Source: Ceriagrion tenellum
Taxonomy: Eukaryota; Arthropoda; Insecta; Odonata; Coenagrionidae
Direction of reading: 5' to 3'
Assembly (NCBI GenBank): GCA_963169105.1
Contig: OY720635.1
Location: 125,469,894 to 125,533,893 of the forward strand
Length of the DNA: 64,000 nucleotides
The translations under genes were made by a program, and so were the position numbers. Below the pieces are notes generated by a model, which was not told where the DNA came from, did not search any database, and worked only from the letters and a program-made list of their open reading frames with translations. Of the stretch, positions 12,426-22,890 are shown one piece after another; the first letter of the stretch is position 1; each line of letters opens with the position of its first letter.

Positions 12426-12649
12426 GAGAAAGGATAAGTTATAGAATTGGTAGCGTTACAATATTAATGCAGATTCGGTCAATAGCAAGGTCGGAATCCC
12501 TGCCGTGAAGTGAAGAAAAAAAGGTTTAAAAATATATGATTCCTGATGGAGTTTCGGTAAGTTAGAAATTATTCACGGAATTAAGAATTTAGGCTTTTGG
12601 TTTACAAATATCGCTTTGTGGCGAATTATCCGCCACAACATGGAGTTGG

Positions 12650-12712
12650 ACCGGTGGATAGGTGTTCGACTACCAATCGGACGGCCCGCGTTCGATTCCC
12701 GGCGCCGGACGG
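12650..12712 (+). promoter_or_regulatory. tRNA-like segment (Pol III box motifs) within the LTR
   Basis: Contains GGTGGATAGGTGTTCG (A-box-like) and GTTCGATTCC (B-box consensus) about 35 bp apart, with a CGACTACCAATCGG stem-loop like an anticodon arm between them. It resembles heads of tRNA-derived SINEs but lies inside the TG...CA borders. Whether Pol III uses it is unknown. Confidence 0.6.
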
Positions 12713-12728
12713 AAATTTTTCTACCTCT

Positions 12729-12762
12729 TTCCAGAAAAATTCCAGAATGTTCGAGGAAGTTC
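12729..12762 (+). promoter_or_regulatory. Heat-shock-element array in the LTR
   Basis: TTC at 12740, GAA at 12745, TTC at 12750, GGA (one mismatch from GAA) at 12755 and TTC at 12760 follow the 5-bp periodicity of nTTCnnGAAn binding sites for heat-shock factor. A further TTCnnGAA pair lies at 12729-12736. A GAGAG motif follows near 12776-12782. The array sits about 30-65 bp upstream of the TATA box. Confidence 0.7.
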
Positions 12763-12793
12763 CGGCGCGGCGTTCGAGAGAGTTCGCCGCCAA

Positions 12794-12850
12794 TATATAA
12801 GCAAGCCATCTCGGCTACCAAGTCAGTCTGTACTTTGAAGTGGCAATAAA
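12794..12850 (+). promoter_or_regulatory. LTR core promoter: TATA, Inr, polyA signal
   Basis: TATATAA at 12794-12800 lies 31 bp upstream of the A of TCAGTC (12823-12828), which matches the arthropod initiator. AATAAA occurs at 12845-12850, just after the predicted start, as expected at the R region of a compact LTR. Confidence 0.75.
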
Positions 12851-13077
12851 CGCTCTGCAGAAACCTTACAAGTGTATTATTCAGCGTAGCAATCGCTACA
12901 GCTTTATAGGTTGATTGAGTTTGATATAATGGTTTTTATTTTGTATTTTTGCGTTTTTACGAGAGTTGGTTGAAGACATTTTCACTATTCTATAATCTTC
13001 ATTCAATGCCTTGAGGAAGGATTGAAAGTAACTGGAAACATTGGCGAACACAAGAAGTTTTACTAGTTAATTAGTTA

Positions 13078-13372
13078 GGTCAGAAGTGAAGATGCAGGAG
13101 TTGCAGATGCAGGAGTTGCAGATGCAGGAGTTGCGAGATGCAGAAGTTTGTGTCGCAAAATCCCGAGATAGAACTGCTCCTTCTCCAGACTCATCAGAGA
13201 GGCCATTAAAATCGTAAAAACGGAAAATATCAACAGAAAAGATGGTTACACCATCAATGTCTGGAAGGGTAAGAAGAAAACGGTAACCAACGAGAGCGCA
13301 CCCGACTGAATTGGTGGGAAAACGGCCGCTGTATAAGATGGACACAAACTTCTGCATCTTTACTTCTGACCT
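13078..13372. repeat. Inverted-repeat segment with internal 15-bp tandem repeat
   Basis: AGGTCAGAAGTGAAGATGCAG near 13078-13097 has an inverted copy near 13351-13372. Inside the left arm a GCAGATGCAGGAGTT unit repeats about three to four times (13088-13145). The right end continues CCTGAAGAAGAGAGC... then ATCGAAACTGTCG, similar in layout to Penelope-like termini. No coding sequence is supported. Confidence 0.55.
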
Positions 13373-13379
13373 GAAGAAG

Positions 13380-14790
13380 AGAGCTGCAATGCTATCGAAA
13401 CTGTCGTCTAAAACGATGGAAATTCGCGGAAGAAAGCCCGAAAAGCCTTCACTGCCTAGAGCATGAGATATTCTTTCTGGGAGGCAAATACTTGCATCTT
13501 GTAATTAAAAACATGGAAATCGATGAAAACTCGCGGAATACTGAGTGACGAAGCTCATTTTTGCCATGAATAAACATTCCTCACACTTGAAGAATTCAAT
13601 AAATGCATGAAGTATATATGCACAAGTGTTCAGCTATCACGTGGCTATAAGAGTAATTAAGAATGGGGTTAGAACGGACAAAAATGAAATCCAGCAAAAA
13701 AGCCTTCGAACGCCTCAAGGTTTTCAAACAACAAGGCTAAAGCAGGAAATGGTTGATCGTAAAAGGTGAAAACTATCAATTAAAACTTTCCTTGTGATTC
13801 ACAATGGCAAGAAAATAACGGAGCTGAATTCTGCTCCCTCTGACACATAAACGCTGATGTAACCAACGCCTTCTATCGATCAACACACGCTTCATTTTAA
13901 TATCAAACCTAGCCATTCTAATGCTCGCATATATATCCTTTCCACGAAAGAATAAATTTTTTTTGTCGTGTATCCGAGAATCAAAATTCCGACAATTATA
14001 CCCTTCCTCGGAACTAACTCTCGCTACCTATTAGATCCAGTTATCTCTTGAATGAAAACGAAACAAAACTTTCGGCGTTTCAAACTTTTCTTCCCTAGGT
14101 CCCACGGGGCGGAAGGAAAAGAATGCGGAAAGGAGACGAGAGCGCTTCTCTGTGATGCCAGCGGGATTTTGAATCTTAAAAGCACTCTCTAGCCGTTTCA
14201 ATAAAGTGCGTGGGGGACCGGTGGGCGGTCCATCTCGGCGGTTCTCCACCACGGGTCGTCGTTCAGTCTGGTTCACCGCTACGGGTGACCCAAGGGGTAA
14301 ACATTTGCAGTGGCGAAGCTAAGGTAATCGAAGCGGGTATTCTAGCTCATTAAAACAAAGAAAACATTCACGCGCAACGCACAATGCTGTTTCATCCAGA
14401 ATCAGCCTCTCTTAATTTCCCTCCGTCTCGCTCTCTCTCTCTCTCGATCATTCGCTGAGACTCGCAAATGTGCGAGAACTGGGCGAGTTTCTAGGCTCTC
14501 AGCACTCGGGAATCTCGTTGCTTCAGATGTTAGCATGCGGCGGTGGATAATCGAGTATGCATGCGTCACCCGGCCATTTGGAGTCCACCAGCAGCCAGAC
14601 TCCCGCAAGCCTCCTAAACACTTCGACGCAACGCACTGCGCCGAAATAAAGGCTAAATTTCTCTTTCCCTTGCTATCTCGGCAATATAAAATGCATGATA
14701 GAGCTGAAAAATATAATATATGTTTTACTGAAATTATTTTGGATATTCTCATGCTCCCAGATTACCCTTCAGCTTCGCCATTGAACATTA
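13380..14790. other. No gene recognised
   Basis: Contains a short (CT)n run near 14428-14444 and somewhat GC-richer DNA at 14090-14280. Frames of 81-116 codons here show no domain. Confidence 0.45.
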
Positions 14791-14860
14791 GGATAGAATA
14801 GAATAGAGTAGAATAGAGCTTTATTGTTCTAGGACTGGTGTCCTATGGAACAGTATACAA
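14791..14860 (-). repeat. Possible retroelement 3' tail with (ATTCT)n microsatellite
   Basis: On the minus strand, AACAATAAAGC is followed by a run of TCTAT-type pentamers. That is the layout of a polyA-signal-bearing retroelement end with a simple-repeat tail. A related ATTCTATTCTATGG run occurs near 26736-26755. No upstream coding sequence was recognised. Confidence 0.35.
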
Positions 14861-16814
14861 TGTGTAAAGTAATATTTTGATACTCTCACAAATAAAAAAA
14901 TAAGGCGAGATAAGTCAATACATTAGAATTTATTACATTTCAAGAAATAAAGATGTCCTCAGATGGCAGGATGAAATATTGAAATGTTGATTTACATTAC
15001 TAATTTACATACATTGGGATATTAGGCTATTATTTATATAAATTGGGACATTAGGCTTTCGAATAAACAAAACCGATATTTCAGCAGTGGTTTCCTAGCA
15101 AGGTTCATTAACAAATGTTGCCAGCAAAGGCTGATAGTCACGTTTAGCATACGCAAAATATAAGAAACGACTCGTGGGAATCAGTCATCTCCCGTTGACG
15201 CAAAAATTCGACGCATCTCAGGTTTTTAAATATCAAAAACCTCGAAAGCAAGCGAATTGAGAACAATGAAACAAGGCGCAAGTTAAATAACAACATTTAA
15301 AATACGCGTTCCATTATTGAAATGAATAATTTCGGCACAGTAACATAAAATTTGTATCGACCTCCGTTCGCTAGAAAAACGGTTGCAGCAGTTGGATTCC
15401 TAATTACAAGATAATTATGCACCTTAGCTAAAAAGAAAGAGTGAAGTCATATTGTCCTCTCACTCAACCAAGTGGATAGTGCAAAATCCATTTTAAGATT
15501 CGTTTGGAGAAGACTCTTAAACATCTGAATCTCGCCTGGAAAAGTCAATTTTTTACACACGAAGGGGTATTTGATTCTAATAATAAGGAATAATAATTAG
15601 TGATAAGTGTGTTAAAGCATTATGCTACAATCATAAAAACCTGATGTCGCTAATGTTGAAAACTCTGCCACACATGACTTGACCTTGTATTACACTGATG
15701 AGCTTACAACAAGAACCATATACGTTGGATGAAAGACGATCTATAGCAATAATTAGCGGTAAAGACAGAGGATTCCTTCAATTAAATGTCCGTAAAATAC
15801 GATTAAGACGAATACACTACGATTGAAAAATTACAGACGCCTAATAAGGAATGAGCTCATGAATTAATTTTAATTCGCACCTTATTTTCATTATACGCTT
15901 CATAGGTGATCGAAACAATAAAATTCCTCAAACTTCATTAATTTCGATTTTTTACGCATTTCCCAAGGCCCAAACTACCAAATTTTATGCACATTTTTAA
16001 GGACGTGAAGAGAGGAAAGTTTGATGGAGCATGGCGCCGTCCCGATACTCAATCTGAACCTTTGAAAAAATCGTCCGCCAGCTGATTGATTCCCAGAATA
16101 AACAAGGAAGGTGAGTCCGCATTTTTTTAGATGCCCGTAGACGCCGACAGGTGGAGTTGCTCTTCCACAAAACCTAACCGCACCCTCCCCCAATACACCA
16201 TTCTACCGTTTTCACAAAACGCTCTCCTTCCCCTCTCCCTAATCTCAAACACTCCCAATCTCCATCAATTCCTTTCGCTCCATTCCTTCCCTAAACTCTT
16301 TCCGTCAAAAAACCCAACTCATTCCCACGATCTCCAACGAAGAACCAAATGGAAGAGGACGTCCGATAAATATCTTGATATTCATCGATCAATTCGACGA
16401 AAATTGAAAGCTGCGATAGTGAGTTGACCGAAAAGGGAACCATATAGGGAGGATCTAAATCACGGTTAACTCTATTAAGGTTTAAATTCTTATCTTGAAA
16501 ATTTATCGACAGGAAATCGAGACGATGGGTGCATCTTAGCAACAGCTACCAAGTCGCGTGTAATTTTAAGATCCTGGATGGTCTTTGGCTGAAGATAAAG
16601 CAAATTAATCTCGGTCACAACTAGTTATTAGGCCCTTGAATTGGAAAAATAGGTCTGCGGCTGATCAACAACAAGTTATAATAATATTTCCACCCATTTT
16701 TCTTGACTAAAATCACTTCTAAGTATGGTCGATCAAATATACTGACCTCCATCTGCACTCAAATTTTACTCATGAATGTTATCTCCGTACACCACCCCAA
16801 TTAAAACTTTTGAC
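14861..16814. other. No gene recognised
   Basis: AT-rich, with only short frames (up to 98 codons at 16131-16427). No repeat relation to other parts of the window was noticed. Confidence 0.45.
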
Positions 16815-17283
16815 TTATGGCCAGTTGCAGGAAAGACGCATATGTATTCCATAAATTTATGAGACCCATAAGCCATGGCAACCATTCAATAAGTGTTGCG
16901 TAAACATTCGATAAATTTGTTGGTTGCATAACTTACGGCATGGAGTTATGAGTTCCATAAGTAGCCAAGATGGCGGATGCGCAATGAACCACTTGGAGAC
17001 TTAATTACTAGATAAATGAGTTATTTTGAGGCAATTGACCAGTTAATTTACTCTTACTGACTAATAATTATGTGCATTAGCAATTATTCACATGCTAGAC
17101 TTTCATAAATTTTATCCGGTGGTAGAAGAATAGATCAAATATTCGAAGCTTTTGACTCTTGGTAAATAAGTTATGTCACTAGCAGATGTGTTCCTGCAAC
17201 CCGAATATATTTATGAGATCTATAACTTTATGGATCACATAACTATTGATTCCATATATCAATCTTCTTGCAATCGGCCAAAA
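16815..17283 (+). repeat. MITE-like family F1, copy 1
   Basis: Starts TTATGGCCAGTTGCAGGAAA. The other end, on the opposite strand, reads TTTTGGCCGATTGCAAGAAG, giving imperfect inverted ends of about 18 bp. Conserved internal blocks include GTAGCCAAGATGGCGGATGC and TTCCTGCAACCCGAATAT. Copies 2 (19299-20725) and 3 (62825-63296, inverted) share the same ends and interior. No transposase is encoded. The target duplication is unclear, so the superfamily is not assigned. Confidence 0.75.
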
Positions 17284-18480
17284 ATCTATAAAGTATCACC
17301 ATATGAGGAGCGAGATACTATCATGTCGGTTGAAGAGAAGTCGGTACACTACCGTTAAGTAGCATCTCATGTGGCTTCTCCGGGCCTTAAAATCAATTGT
17401 TGAGGTATATTCAAAAATATCATTCACTATTTGCTACTACCAAAGAGTCGAGTTCGAGATATATACTTGATTTTCAGAATTCGGTATACCAATAGGATGA
17501 CAGATCGTAAGCCTTTTGGCATCATATGTAAAATTAGGCTATTGACAGCTCTAAATTTCACGCAAAAGAAACAAATGGCAATATCACCATTTAATTAAAA
17601 AGATATTAAAAACAATTACCTAAAAGTTGCGCGTCAGCATAGCACGATTCAATGATAAAAATGATCGCAATAGAGTTATTTTTAAAGTTAGAATTTAAAT
17701 CTTAAAGACACCAGACACCAGTGCCCTTTATTACAGACAAGCGATCCAATGATTTTCATGGTAAAAACATTGCCCTTCCCAAGGTAACAATTCAAGATTT
17801 AAAGACACCAAGCACCTTCATTGAAAACATGGGCTTTAAAACTAGGTGTATACGCACCATGGAAACCAAACAAATAGAAATTTATTTTGAGGCACCGACC
17901 AGCTTCAGCATATAAATGTCATTTTTAAGGTAGTACACCATGTAGTACTTGTATTACTATTTCTTTCATAGCTATTACGGAGATATTCCACGAAGTTGAG
18001 CCTTCTAAAATCAATTATACTTGCACGTCTTTAACTTGAGCGTATTTTATTTTCGGGGTAGAATTCAATTAGGTGACAATTTTTGATGGCATAGTTGCTC
18101 AAATGCACACCGATAGCTTGAAATTTACTATTTTCACCTCATAATAATCATAGCGAATAAATTCATTCGATTCTTCTCATTAAAGCAGTCTTTCTGGAGC
18201 ACTAGCGCTTCCAATTACGCCGGCAGTCCGGAGACACAACTTAAATGTAAGACATGGCGTCTCCGTTCGCCGTAGAAAAAAATTACTAACCTAAATGATA
18301 CATTCAAGTGGATTGGAAAGAGAATCCCTGAAGAGTAACGCCCGCTATAATATGCACCGATGGCCTTGGATAAATCACTCGTGACATTCGATATACATTC
18401 ATCTTTCGCTCGCGAGTTGCATTGCTTAACCCACTTCGGAAGTATGTTAAATACATGACGGGATATCCTGTTGGATTCGC
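17284..18480. other. No gene recognised
   Basis: AT-rich. Two short direct similarities occur (AGACACCA..CACC near 17706 and 17806). No element or domain was recognised. Confidence 0.4.
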
Positions 18481-18497
18481 GACGCGTCCCAGCCATT

Positions 18498-18534
18498 TAT
18501 ATAAATGCGGGAGGCTGACTTTCAACCATTCCAA
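18498..18534 (+). promoter_or_regulatory. Candidate core promoter (TATA + Inr)
   Basis: TATATAAA at 18498-18505 is followed 30 bp later by CCATTCC, which fits the YYANWYY initiator. An ATG at 18591 opens only a 45-codon frame with no recognised domain. A transcript is possible but unproven. Confidence 0.25.
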
Positions 18535-18539
18535 GCGCG

Positions 18540-19298
18540 GCGCACAGGGAGCGTTGAACGCAGAGCCCGATTGATACAGATTGCATCATTATGAGCCACA
18601 ATTTATCAACGGATCAGAGGGCTGTGTTCACAACTCCCATCCATTTATGTTATTCCGTACACCCAAGGGCTAACAGACGCAGCGATGAAGCGATGCGCGT
18701 AAAAGGTGCCAATCTTGAACTCCTTTAAGCAGCTGTGCTTGAAATCGGGGCTTGATACACCACGGCGTGATCTCGGGAGAGTTTTTGCGCACATTTGTCT
18801 TCGATGCGAACAGAAACGTGAGCGCAGCATGTTGGCGGAGGTGTGGTACCATTCATGTAAAGGCCGGTGAGGCAAGCGAAAGCCATTGAACACTGAAAGA
18901 TCGATCGCCTTGCTATCGGGATAGTGAATATTAAGGTCATCTAAGAGGGGAAAAAAATGAACCTCGGAACTCACGGCTTACGGTAGGTTTCCGTCAAAAA
19001 AAACTCCAACTTAGCTCGAGAACTCAATGCTGAAATTAACGTAGCGACTTAATGGGAAGCTCGGGAAAATAACTGCGCGGGGAGAACGCCATTCGTTCCC
19101 AATCACTTAATTAGTGACCAAATAGCAAATCCTAAACTTCGCTAGAGTTAAAGATATTTGGGAGTGATGGGGGAGAGAACAACACCACTCGTCAATGTCA
19201 AATCAATATTACAACTATGCCATGGCTATCATAAATACCTAGAAACATCAGCATGACTATGTTAATACTATGTCCCAGATATATAATGTCTCGTTGAC
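18540..19298. other. No gene recognised
   Basis: Moderately CpG-containing DNA next to the candidate promoter at 18498. Several overlapping minus-strand frames (up to 109 codons) show no domain and look like chance openings. Confidence 0.4.
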
Positions 19299-20725
19299 TT
19301 ATGGCCAGTTGCAGAAACAATACACATGTATTCTATAAAGTTATGGGATCCATACGCTATGGCAACCATTCGATAAATATTGCAGAAACATTCAAGAAAT
19401 TTATTGGTTTCATAACTTAAGGTTTATAGTCATAACTTCCATAAGTAGCCATGATGGCGGATGCACAATAAACCGTTTGGAGACTTAATTACTAGATAGA
19501 GTTGTTTTGAGACAAATGGCCAGTAAACCTACTCTTACTGACTCTTACTATTATGTGCATTAGCAATTATTCATAGTCTTAAGTATCATGAATTTTAACC
19601 GGCGGTAGAAGATGAGATGAAATATTCGAAACTATTAACCATGAATATATATTATGGAATAAAATGTTTGGAATCGTTGCCTAGGTAATGTGTTGCCTCA
19701 ATTTCCACATTTAGTTCACTCAGTCCTTGGCGCCACTTAGAAAAGAGTCTCCTCAATCGAATCGTAAATAGCCGTTGTTAATTGATGTTAACGTGAGACT
19801 GTGGTGAATATTCAATGACGATTGAAGAGATATTAACCACTTGATGCTGAGAATAATAGCTGACTATTTTTGAGACTTAACAGTTACTTTGTAAATGCTA
19901 GAGAGGAAATATCTACTATGAAGTGTGGAAGAGGTATATAAAACTTCCATCGTGAGTCTTTTCTATGCTGTGTAGATATTTTACTATTAATTTACAGCTA
20001 CAATTTTTTTGTTTATTACCTGTTGAGAGCCTTAGGAACCAGGAGATATGATCTAGATAGATTGATGTGGATGCTAATGTGTAACCTACTAATTATGAGT
20101 GGCCTCGGAGCCTTTATTTGTTATCAAAATGATAGTTATTGGCGCAATTTCTCATCCATAGATGATATTGTCGGATCTTGGTTTTAAAATCCTTATAGCA
20201 CTTGTATCCGTCTTCTAATTCATTCCACTTTTTTCACCTCGTATTATCATTAAATTGCCGTAGAACGATATTCAAAAAGTGCTAAGAAGTTAATTGTGCA
20301 TTTGTGAAATTAAATTTGGAGAGGAATAAAATATATCTGTACACCGGAAAATATTAAAAAAGAGTGTAATTACGTCCCGCGTGTAGTACTACATTTTTTA
20401 TCCACTGCATTATGATTACTGGTATGTAAAAACGGTAAGACGTGATTATTTACGATCTGTCGACTATATTTACATTTGAAGTGCCGTCATTCATCACTAG
20501 ACGGCGACTCAATCGAAAAAGTTGTTTGTTTACGGAATTGAAGGCAACAGTTTTTGGCGACGAGTCGAGAATCCATAATGTATATTCATGCTATTAACTG
20601 TCAGTAAATTAATTATGTAACTAGTACATTTGTTCTTGCAACCCGAATATTTTTATAAGGTCTATGACTTCATAAATCTCACAACTATTGATTCCATACC
20701 TAAATGTTCCTGCAGGGGGCCATTA
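19299..20725 (+). repeat. MITE-like family F1, copy 2, split by P-like element P1
   Basis: 19299-19639 and 20599-20725 together reproduce family F1. The left part ends GAAACTATTAAC and the right resumes TGTCAGTAAATTAA.TATGTAACTAG. Copies 1 and 3 read straight through the equivalent GAAGCTTTTGACT...TATGT junction, so they serve as empty-site references for P1. Confidence 0.75.
19640..20590 (+). mobile_element. P-superfamily-like element P1 (951 bp, non-autonomous)
   Basis: Begins CATGAATATATATTATGGA and ends with its imperfect inverse TCCATAATGTATATTCATG. CTATTAAC is duplicated exactly at 19632-19639 and 20591-20598. P elements have CATGATGAA-type ends and 8-bp duplications, which this matches in kind. 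Next to the ends are subterminal GTTGCCTAGG and, inverted, GGCAACAGTTTTTGGCGACG. It shares its interior with P4. The THAP-like segment of P2 and P3 is absent, and no long frame remains. Confidence 0.82.
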
Positions 20726-21056
20726 AACGATGTAGCCTTTTCCTCAACTTGAAATGACTGAGACTTCGGGTTTTGAATATTACGCCATCCTTAATAAGGA
20801 GACATGAGCGTTATCGATAATATCGCTAACCATAATGAGTTGTATTAACTTCGATTTTACACCGAGAAAGTATACTACCAGAGATTATTAAACAGGGACA
20901 GAGTGTAACACTAATATTTACAGTGTGGTAGACAGAATATATTGGATAAATAGGAAAAAGCAAAGCAAGATTTTCTTCAAAAGTCAATGAGCTTTTCCGT
21001 TCCACCAAGAGGCTAACCCCGAAGAGAGGTAAAATCTCACCGGTGTGAAATTCTAG
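20726..21056. other. No gene recognised
   Basis: One 77-codon minus-strand frame without a domain. AAATCTCACCGGTGTG near 21030 recalls the start of the repeat at 11572. Confidence 0.4.
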
Positions 21057-21370
21057 CACTATAATGAAGATTTGGTCAAGAGCAAGGTAGGAATCTTTTC
21101 CGTGAAGTAAAATATAGGTGTTAAAATAAACGTTTCCTGATGCAGTTTCGGTCAGTTAGAGATAATTCACTGGATAAAGAATTATATAAATAATATGTTG
21201 ATGCCATTATACGTTGATTGAGTTTGATATATTGGTTTGTTTTCTGAATTTTTCACGTCTTTGCGAGAGTTGGTTGAAGAAATTGTCATTACTCTATGAT
21301 CAACATTCGATGCCTTAAGGAAGAACTAAAAATAATTTGAAATGTTGGCAAATATAAATAGTTTTATTCT
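21057..21370 (+). repeat. Dispersed repeat (copy 2), uninterrupted
   Basis: Relative of 12430-13065 without the solo LTR. Shared blocks are GGTCAAGAGCAAGGTAGGAA, CCTGATGCAGTTTCGGTCAG and GTTGATTGAGTTTGATAT. Confidence 0.65.
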
Positions 21371-22600
21371 TTTACGAAAACCAAAAATATTCAAGGAAAA
21401 AAGAATTGAATACCATAGTTGAAAATAGATAAAAATGAAGAAATGAAAGTATATCTTTTACAATGTTTTAACGCGACAATTTTTGGTACCCTTGATCTCG
21501 TGAGAAAAGAGGATCACTTAATATAGTGCAAACTAATTTTTTATTTAACTTGTCTACAAAAGTATCAACTCGTAGAGTCATTTTCAAGGCCCTTACCAAG
21601 ATAATTTAAATCATGATCAGCATACTCCCAGCAGAAAGGGTTTCTCGCTGTTGCTGTGGAAACCATTGTGGAGGGACACAGTTATTGTGGCGACCGTTGA
21701 GAAGGGACAGAGTCGTGGAAACCTTACTCACAGACACTAGAAATGATTTGAACCATCGTGCTTTATGCATGTCTTCCGGTTTCCTGAAAATCATTAGATA
21801 GTCATGAGGTAATTGGCTTCGTAATCTCCACGCTCAGAGTTTTCCTCCTATGTTGAAAGCAAAATTTTAACAAATGAATAGCTAAAAAAATAACGCTTTA
21901 ACAAAAAAATTCGCCGAGACATAACTTAAAATGATTTAGAGGCAATTCGATTAGATTGAATTCTAGGGAAATTTTCTCCCGCAACGAAACTCAGTTTACA
22001 CTCCTCAGTCGTTCCACAAACTCCACCTTTGCCGACAAGGCCGCGGAGACCCACGCTGCGTTTACGCTGACGCTAATTTGTTCCATAAACCAGCCTCAAT
22101 GCGCGGAAAAATGAGATTTTTCGTCTCACTGAGACGAGACGGAACGATCGAGTCTTGCTCCTCCATTAAGCAACAGTTGGGGACGAAGAAAAAAAAAAAC
22201 TTCACAAGGTTGCAACCTTCACGAAGAGCGACAGATCGGAGCCGCATGGCATTATTTATGCTTTAAAGGAATAATGGAGGGAGGATGATTGATGGAGCGA
22301 CATTCCTAGTCGGTAGCCCTGGATCAAAACCCGGCTGCACGTTTTACTGCGCGTCCCAGTTTACAACTTGAAACATGAGATGGGACGAGTTTGCCCGTCC
22401 GTCCCAATTTGTATAGATAAAGCGCTGTGTACGCACACGGTGTACTGCAACTTTAAAAAAAAGTTTTCTACCGGTTAAGATAGGTTTTATTGAATGTAAA
22501 ATAATCTCCTCCCATTTTCTACTTATTCGGGGACCTGTCTTGCTTTAGAATATTCTTTTTCACCTCAGAATACGATTTACCCTTATTCGTCCTGTCGATT
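21371..22600. other. No gene recognised
   Basis: Short antiparallel frames of about 60 codons only. No repeat relation was noticed. Confidence 0.45.
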
Positions 22601-22603
22601 GAA

Positions 22604-22890
22604 ACCTATCCTCAATCTTCCTCTTCCTCACTTGCCCAACATCCTTCCCTCTATCGCATTCTTCAGCAGTCTCTCACCCCTTAATACATCCTCCAGCCAC
22701 CAACTCCGCCGGTCTCGAATTTCATCAAAAAGTTTCCTTTCCTCGTCCACCATTTCAAGCACTTCCCCGTTAGTCCTCCTCTCCGTCCACCTACCCATCT
22801 CCATCCTTCTCCACATCTCAAATGCCTGCAGCCTATTCTCATCCTCCTTTCTGAGGGTCCACGTTTCTAATGCAAAATTGTAAAACCTAT
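22604..22890 (-). pseudogene. Non-LTR retrotransposon RT C-terminal fragment (LINE-2 type)
   Basis: The minus strand encodes FALETWTLRKEDENRLQAF near 22880-22825, then a frame at 22816-22628 with WTERRTNGEVLEMVDEERKL. These match the recurring C-terminal region of LINE polyproteins (LYGSETWTLRKxDExRLEAFEMW..WRRM, then WTDRxTNEEVL). No reverse-transcriptase core remains. It is followed on the same strand by unrelated DNA. A shorter paralog lies at 42370-42500. Confidence 0.75.

Larger units (their letters stand above)
12617..12900 (+). mobile_element. Solo LTR (284 bp) with 4-bp TSD
   Basis: Starts TGTGGCGAATTATC and ends AGCAATCGCTACA, giving the TG...CA ends of an LTR. GCTT is repeated at 12613-12616 and 12901-12904. 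It carries a TATA box, initiator and AATAAA in correct order (U3-R-U5). No second LTR or internal region follows, so it is probably a product of LTR-LTR recombination. The relative at 21057-21370 lacks it, confirming an insertion. A Gypsy-type element would fit a 4-bp duplication, but the family is not identified. Confidence 0.8.
12430..13065 (+). repeat. Dispersed repeat (copy 1) interrupted by a solo LTR
   Basis: 12430-12612 joined to 12905-13065 matches 21057-21370. Shared blocks include GGTCAATAGCAAGGTCGGAA, CCTGATG.AGTTTCGG, GTTGATTGAGTTTGATAT and GCGAGAGTTGGTTGAAGA-like segments. The distal part reads GATGCCTTGAGGAAG... then GAAACATTGGC, a layout reminiscent of Penelope-like element 3' ends. 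That assignment is only an inference. Confidence 0.65.

Noticed and set aside
13088..13145. CRISPR-like array
   Set aside because: The repeats are contiguous 15-bp tandem units without spacers, in eukaryotic DNA.
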